The position numbers were made by a program, and so were the translations under genes. Shown here in pieces: positions 6,928 to 11,074 of a stretch of DNA of 11,074 nucleotides. Origin of the DNA: Bacteroidetes bacterium UBA7688 (lineage in GTDB: Bacteria; Bacteroidota; Bacteroidia; Chitinophagales; Chitinophagaceae); assembly GCA_002482815.1 (NCBI GenBank), contig DLGS01000191.1:1-11074 (forward strand), read 5' to 3'. Position 1 is the stretch's first letter. Each line of letters begins with the position of its first letter. The notes beneath the pieces are model-generated. The model saw only the letters and a list, made by a program, of their open reading frames with translations. It was not told the origin of the DNA and ran no database searches.

Positions 6928-9341
6928 TATGATCTTATTTGAGCTTGTAATTTATTTGTGTATGCGTTGGTTAATAGTTTCATGCTTTCTTCAATTTCAG
7001 TATCTGTAAGCGTCCTGTCGGTCAATTGAAAAGTATAATTCAGCGCGTAAGATTTTTTATCAGTGCCTAATTTTTCACTTTCAAAGACATCGAACAAATC
7101 GAAATTTTTCAGTGAAGAAATCTGCAATTGCTTTGTGATTTTTTGCACTTCTTCAAATCGTATTGCCTTGTCGAGCACTAAGGCCAAATCACGCTGAACA
7201 GCAGGGTATTTAGGCACTTCAGCATATTTAATCCTGTTGGCCTGCATAGCATTACTCCACAATTGCCAGTTAATTTCAGCGTAATAAACATCTTGTTTAA
7301 TATCAAAACTTTTCAACTTTTCAGTAACAACTTTTTGTGCAGAACATAGCTTTTCATTTTTCCATTTCCAAATCAGAACATCATGTTCATCCACACCGGC
7401 ACTCACCTTTTCTATACCGGAAATATCCAACAAATTCTGAACAACGGATCGTACAAAATAAAGACTGACATTTTCAAGTTTTTGGCTCCAGCTTGCTTCC
7501 CTTACTGCGGCAGAAATCCAAAGCGCCAAGGTGGGTGACTCGAAGTATTTGCCTACCCCACTTGTAGCATAGGTATTACCAAATTCAAACAGAGAGAGAT
7601 TTTGGTTTTTTCGGTTCACATTGTAGTTCACAACTTCAAGTCCCGACTCCAGCATCGAAGGACGTAAGACGTCAAGTTCGCTGGTTAAGGAATTAATCAT
7701 GTGCACCATTGGTGTATCTTCAGGATAGTATTTGCTATTAGTAATACTATTGGTAACAATCTCCTGAAAGCCCATTCCACAAAGCGCTGTAGCAATTTTA
7801 TCCCGTTGCGCCCTGTCGTTTGGCAAGGGTTTAATTAAAGAAATATTTAAACGGGCAGGTATCTCAATCTGATCCAATCCATCGATGCGCAAAATCTCTT
7901 CGACAAGATCTGCAGGAAGGGAAACATCATTTTTATTGGTAGGTACTTTAACGGTAAAACCTTCCGGGTTTTCCGCAGCATACTCGAAACCCAAAGCCGT
8001 CAAAATGCCTCTAATTGCTTCGGGAGAATATTGCTTTCCACTGAGGTTTTGTATGTATTGATAAGTGGCTGAAACTGTAATTTCTTCCAATGGTTTTGGA
8101 TATACATCCTGCACATCAGAAGCAATTTTTCCACCGGCGACGCTTACAATAAATGCTGCCGCTCTTTTCAAAGCAGGAATTACATTGTTAATGTCCACAC
8201 ACTTCTCAAAATGTGTTGCCGCATCAGTCCGCAACCCGTGGCGCAAAGATGTTCTTCGAACCGAAGAACCAACAAAATAGGCACTCTCCAGAAAAATATT
8301 CTGTGTTGTATCAGAAACCCCACTATTATTTCCGCCGAAAACACCTGCAATGCAAAGACCTTTTTCTGCATCGCATATCATTAGGTCTTCTGCAAAAAGC
8401 GAGCGCTCTTTATCATCCAGTGTAGTGAATTTTGTTCCTTCAGGCAGAAAGCTCACATTGATTTTTTGGCCTGCAATTTTATCTGCATCAAAGGCGTGAA
8501 GCGGTTGTCCGAATTCGTGCAAAACAAAATTGGTAATGTCTACAATATTGTTGATCGAGCGGATACCAATTGTATTCAATGCGCTTTTCAACCAATCGGG
8601 AGAAGCGCTGACAGTAAGACCTTCGATGCTGACACCGGCGTAGCGAAGGCAGGCATCCTTTGCATTTTCGTGAATGCTAACCTGAATTTTATTTTCTTTT
8701 TGCACACCAAAATCAGCACTGATATCCGGCATTTTCACTTCGTATTTCGCACCTTCGTGATGGCTTAAATAGGCACAAACATCGCGTGCAACGCCAATGT
8801 GACTCATTGCATCGCTACGGTTTGGCGTAAGACCGATATAGATTGCTGTATCTGAAGCGCCAATTTTGAAATATTCTGCTGCAGATGTGCCAACAACAGC
8901 ATTTTCCGGCAGCACCATTATACCATCATGACTTTCACCTAAGCCAATTTCATCTTCAGCGCAAATCATGCCTTCACTCTCTTCACCACGGATTTTTGCT
9001 TTCTTTATTTCGAATGCAACACCATCAGTCGGATGAACCATACAACCGACTGTTGCGACAACAACTTTTTGTCCGGCCGCAACATTAGCAGCACCACAAA
9101 CAATTTTCAAAGGATTTTCGCCACCAACATTAACTGTGGTTTTCTTTAATTTATCTGCGTTCGGATGTTGCTCACAAGTCAAAACTTCACCAATCACCAA
9201 ACCTTTCAAACCACCCTTTACAGCCTCCATTACTTCCGTTCCTTCCACTTCCAGACCAATAGAGGTCAGGATGGCCGAAAGCTCATCAACAGAAAGGTTT
9301 TTGGGCAAATATTGTTGTAACCAATTATAAGAAATCGTCAT
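6927..9341 (-). CDS. pheT: Phenylalanyl-tRNA synthetase beta subunit
   Basis: 804 residues, normal for bacterial PheT, beginning MTISYNWLQQYLP. With PheS it forms the alpha2beta2 enzyme that charges tRNA-Phe; this subunit binds tRNA and edits mischarged Tyr. Domains in order: EMAP/OB-fold tRNA-binding region (about 45-150, LVIGEVLTCEQHPNADKL), B3/B4 editing domain (about 220-400, with the IVDITNFVLHEFGQPLHAFD motif), B5 domain (about 415-490, DLVEEILRIDGLDQI), inactive synthetase-like core (about 495-690), and C-terminal FDX-ACB anticodon-binding domain (about 705-804, PKYPAVQRDLALVLD). The frame extends to GTG 9380, but that lies upstream of the predicted promoter, so ATG 9341 is the true start. 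The end of B3/B4 reads FEKCVDI where E. coli has YERGVDP. pheS is not in the window. It is the first gene of a tightly overlapping operon. Confidence 0.97.
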   Translation of the reverse strand: MTISYNWLQQYLPKNLSVDELSAILTSIGLEVEGTEVMEAVKGGLKGLVIGEVLTCEQHPNADKLKKTTVNVGGENPLKIVCGAANVAAGQKVVVATVGCMVHPTDGVAFEIKKAKIRGEESEGMICAEDEIGLGESHDGIMVLPENAVVGTSAAEYFKIGASDTAIYIGLTPNRSDAMSHIGVARDVCAYLSHHEGAKYEVKMPDISADFGVQKENKIQVSIHENAKDACLRYAGVSIEGLTVSASPDWLKSALNTIGIRSINNIVDITNFVLHEFGQPLHAFDADKIAGQKINVSFLPEGTKFTTLDDKERSLFAEDLMICDAEKGLCIAGVFGGNNSGVSDTTQNIFLESAYFVGSSVRRTSLRHGLRTDAATHFEKCVDINNVIPALKRAAAFIVSVAGGKIASDVQDVYPKPLEEITVSATYQYIQNLSGKQYSPEAIRGILTALGFEYAAENPEGFTVKVPTNKNDVSLPADLVEEILRIDGLDQIEIPARLNISLIKPLPNDRAQRDKIATALCGMGFQEIVTNSITNSKYYPEDTPMVHMINSLTSELDVLRPSMLESGLEVVNYNVNRKNQNLSLFEFGNTYATSGVGKYFESPTLALWISAAVREASWSQKLENVSLYFVRSVVQNLLDISGIEKVSAGVDEHDVLIWKWKNEKLCSAQKVVTEKLKSFDIKQDVYYAEINWQLWSNAMQANRIKYAEVPKYPAVQRDLALVLDKAIRFEEVQKITKQLQISSLKNFDLFDVFESEKLGTDKKSYALNYTFQLTDRTLTDTEIEESMKLLTNAYTNKLQAQIRS

Positions 9342-9362
9342 TGAAAAATCGAAAAATTTTGC

Positions 9363-9394
9363 CAAAGATAAGCCTTGCACTTAGGAAATGCAGA
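9363..9394 (-). promoter_or_regulatory. pheT promoter (Bacteroidota type)
   Basis: On the minus strand, TATCTTTG (9363-9370) is a perfect TAnnTTTG -7 element, with TCTG (9391-9394; consensus TTTG) 20 nt upstream. Transcription would begin about 15-18 nt before ATG 9341. This rules out the longer GTG 9380 reading of pheT and probably drives the whole pheT to DUF6048 unit. Confidence 0.6.
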
Positions 9395-9423
9395 GCGAAC
9401 GAAAAAATGTATTAACAAAATAG

Positions 9424-9549
9424 CTTTCCACAGGAAAATGTTGGGAACTTGGGGAATGTTTTTCAGGGTGTTAGTAAGAGGTGTGCAAAGCAAAGGGAAT
9501 GTGAAAAAGTTTTTGAATTTGTGGATTATTCAGAAATTTATGTGAATTG
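9424..9549. promoter_or_regulatory. Cluster of DnaA-box-like TGTGnA sites
   Basis: Against the DnaA box TTATnCACA (reverse TGTGnATAA) there are five near matches: CTTTCCACA (9424-9432, 7/9), TGTGCAAAG (9482-9490, 7/9), TGTGAAAAA (9500-9508, 8/9), TGTGGATTA (9520-9528, 8/9) and TGTGAATTG (9541-9549, 7/9). The last four face the same way with start-to-start spacings of 18, 20 and 21 bp, close to two helical turns, in an AT-rich stretch upstream of dnaB. This could be DnaA-mediated control of dnaB or pheT, or a site for another regulator. No perfect box is present. Confidence 0.3.
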
Positions 9550-9781
9550 CATATGTAGAAGCCCAATGTTAAATCGAACAACTAAAGACAAGTTTTATTT
9601 CGGTAGCGCTGATTTTGTTTCTAATTTAGCAGCCCCGCATAAAAAATCGGGCCTTGTTTACAATTTTTTAATACAAGATTTCAGGACTAAAATGACAACC
9701 CGCACAGCGCCATTCGGCGAGACTCAGCGAAACTGACCGAATAGATGTAAAGAGAGATATACCTGATTTCAAAAGAATTTT

Positions 9782-9808
9782 AAACAAACACAAACTAAAA
9801 CAAACAAG
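9782..9808 (+). promoter_or_regulatory. A/C-rich dnaB leader
   Basis: Twenty-seven bases made almost wholly of CAAA-type units (AAACAAACACAAACTAAAAC and so on), with no G until the end, lie 20-46 bp before the dnaB ATG. There is no Shine-Dalgarno. An unstructured A-rich leader of this kind is consistent with Bacteroidota translation initiation. Confidence 0.35.
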
Positions 9809-9827
9809 ATAATTCCAATACCCTGTA

Positions 9828-11074
9828 ATGGCTGTAAATATTAAAAAAGACTTTGGTAATTTAAGAAAGAATAAGACTGATATCTCCTCGATGGTTTATG
9901 GCAAAATTCCGCCACAGGCCAACGAACTGGAAGAAGCTGTGCTGGGAGCAATAATGCTCGAAAAAGATAAAATGGCTGAGGTACTGGAAATCATTCAGAG
10001 CCCGGACTGCTTTTATGTAAATGCCCATCAGAAAATTTACGCTGCAGTGCGCAACCTTTTTGACAAAGGGATGCCCGTGGATTTATTGACAGTAACAGAA
10101 GAACTGCGCAAAACAAGTGAGCTCGAAATAGTAGGTGGAGCATATTTCCTGACCAAGCTTACGATGAATGTGGTGTCCAGCGCCCACGTTGAGGCTCATG
10201 CAAGGATAGTGATGGAAAAATTCATTCAACGTGAATTGATCCGCATTTCAGGCGAAGTAATCAGCAGTGCTTACGAAGACAGCACGGATGTGTTTGATTT
10301 ATTGGACCAGGCCGAAACCGGTTTGTACGAAATTACTGATAAACACCTGCGCAAAAACTTTAAAAGTCTGACCGATGTTTTGGTAGAAACAGTGAAGGAA
10401 ATTGAGGCCGCAAAAAACAGCAAATCGGATGTAACCGGTGTGCCCAGTGGATTCGTAGAACTGGACAGAGCAACAGCCGGTTGGCAAAAAAATGCCCTGA
10501 TTATTGTCGCAGCCCGTCCTGCGGTCGGTAAAACAGCCTTCACGCTAAACCTGGCAATGAATGCAGCAATGAATTCTGACCACCCTTTTCCTGTAGCGTT
10601 TTTCTCTTTGGAGATGGGTGCCGGAGAACTGGTAAAAAGGATGCTTTCTGCTGTCACGGAAGTAAGCATGGATGCCATTACAAAGGGCCGGATGGAAGAA
10701 CACGAATTTGTTCAGCTGACACAAAGAATGCACAAACTGGCCAGCATGCCCATCTTTCTGGATGACCAGGCTGCCCTGAATATATTTGAGCTTCGAGCTA
10801 AAGCCCGCCGGCTTAAACAACGCCACGATATCCAGATGATTGTGATCGATTACCTGCAGTTGATGAGTGGGGGAAACAGCAACGGACCCGGCAACCGTGA
10901 GCAGGAAATCAGTAAAATTTCACGTGATTTGAAAGCATTGGCTAAAGAGCTGGAAATCCCTATTATTGCACTTTCGCAATTGAATCGTGCGGTAGAATCA
11001 CGGAAGGAATCGAAGGTTCCTCAATTGAGTGATCTGCGTGAATCGGGTGCGATTGAGCAGGATGCCGATATCGT
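9828..11074 (+). CDS. dnaB: Replicative DNA helicase DnaB, N-terminal ~80% (cut by right edge)
   Basis: About 415 codons from ATG 9828, open to the window end; family members are usually around 500 residues. DnaB is the hexameric 5'-3' helicase that unwinds the fork and recruits primase. Visible parts: N-terminal primase-interacting domain (about 27-130, starting IPPQANELEEAVLGAIMLE), a linker, then the RecA-like motor with Walker A ARPAVGKT (229-236), catalytic Glu262 in SLEM, Walker B MIVIDYLQLM (Asp341), SQLNR (383-387) and LSDLRESGAIEQDADI near the edge. No intein interrupts the Walker A or SQLNR sites, where DnaB inteins often sit. ATG 9828 is preferred over the internal ATG at codon 22 because it keeps a short basic N-terminal tail typical of Bacteroidota DnaB. 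It is divergent from pheT. Confidence 0.96.
   Translation, partial: MAVNIKKDFGNLRKNKTDISSMVYGKIPPQANELEEAVLGAIMLEKDKMAEVLEIIQSPDCFYVNAHQKIYAAVRNLFDKGMPVDLLTVTEELRKTSELEIVGGAYFLTKLTMNVVSSAHVEAHARIVMEKFIQRELIRISGEVISSAYEDSTDVFDLLDQAETGLYEITDKHLRKNFKSLTDVLVETVKEIEAAKNSKSDVTGVPSGFVELDRATAGWQKNALIIVAARPAVGKTAFTLNLAMNAAMNSDHPFPVAFFSLEMGAGELVKRMLSAVTEVSMDAITKGRMEEHEFVQLTQRMHKLASMPIFLDDQAALNIFELRAKARRLKQRHDIQMIVIDYLQLMSGGNSNGPGNREQEISKISRDLKALAKELEIPIIALSQLNRAVESRKESKVPQLSDLRESGAIEQDADI

Larger units (their letters stand above)
9342..9827. other. Divergent non-coding region between pheT and dnaB
   Basis: About 490 bp with no convincing gene. The longest frame (9449-9736, plus) starts only at TTG and resembles nothing I recognise. 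The left end holds the pheT promoter. The middle holds several TGTGnA sites. At 9632-9652 there is a bulged GCCC(C)G...CGGGC hairpin, and at 9701-9740 a patch richer in G and C than its surroundings, with two 4-bp hairpins (9708-9719 and 9724-9736). The right end is an A/C-rich leader. I could not find a good plus-strand promoter for dnaB. Confidence 0.6.

Noticed and set aside
8466..8768. 100-codon frame antisense to pheT
   Set aside because: Covers the conserved B3/B4 motifs of PheT on the opposite strand, with no leader or recognisable protein features.
6927..9380. PheT starting at GTG 9380 with 13 extra residues
   Set aside because: That codon lies upstream of the predicted -7 element at 9363-9370, and PheT proteins normally begin with the M-x-I-S-Y-N-W-L motif found at ATG 9341.
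9449..9736. 95-codon plus-strand frame in the pheT-dnaB gap
   Set aside because: It starts only at TTG, has no domain-like pattern, and overlaps the TGTGnA cluster and hairpins; more likely chance.
10271..10678. 135-codon frame antisense to dnaB
   Set aside because: It lies wholly inside the conserved helicase coding sequence on the other strand, and its composition is explained by the dnaB codons.
9828..11074. Intein in dnaB
   Set aside because: Walker A (ARPAVGKT) and SQLNR are both continuous; no insertion in the visible part.

Overview
The window looks like a chromosomal segment from a member of the Bacteroidota, most likely Chitinophagales or a close relative. Four things point there: a type IX secretion (T9SS) type B C-terminal signal on a large PKD-like surface protein, the Bacteroidota-restricted DUF6452/DUF6048 gene pair, start codons with no Shine-Dalgarno sequence but A-rich leaders, and several good matches to the Bacteroidota promoter (TTTG, about 20 nt, TAnnTTTG). 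The order-level placement is inference from sequence flavour only.

Layout. Everything from 1 to 9341 reads leftward (minus strand). In transcription order it holds pheT (phenylalanyl-tRNA synthetase beta chain), a small coiled-coil protein, a DUF6452 envelope protein, a DUF6048 outer-membrane protein, a family 9 glycosyltransferase (heptosyltransferase-like), a ~1091-residue T9SS-secreted PKD-like surface protein, and the first 336 residues of a second, paralogous surface protein that runs off the left edge. The first four genes overlap by 1, 8 and 20 bp and are almost certainly one translationally coupled unit. The glycosyltransferase follows after 46 bp and the first surface protein after 128 bp, each with its own promoter candidate. 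The second surface gene starts 38 bp after the first ends, with no clear promoter between them.

From 9342 to 9827 is a ~490 bp non-coding divergent region between pheT and dnaB. It holds a strong pheT promoter, a cluster of DnaA-box-like TGTGnA sites spaced about 20 bp apart, a small GC-richer patch with short hairpins, and an A/C-rich leader in front of dnaB. The replicative helicase gene dnaB begins at 9828 on the plus strand and is cut by the right edge after about 415 codons.

Functionally the window joins core information genes (pheT, dnaB) to an envelope group: two uncharacterised exported proteins, a glycan-building enzyme and two large secreted adhesin-like proteins. There are no tRNA or rRNA genes, CRISPR array or intact mobile element. 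The most interesting leads are an exact 11-bp motif shared by the leaders of the glycosyltransferase and the large surface protein, the TGTGnA cluster beside dnaB, and an extra hairpin-like insert in the N-terminal domain of the large surface protein.
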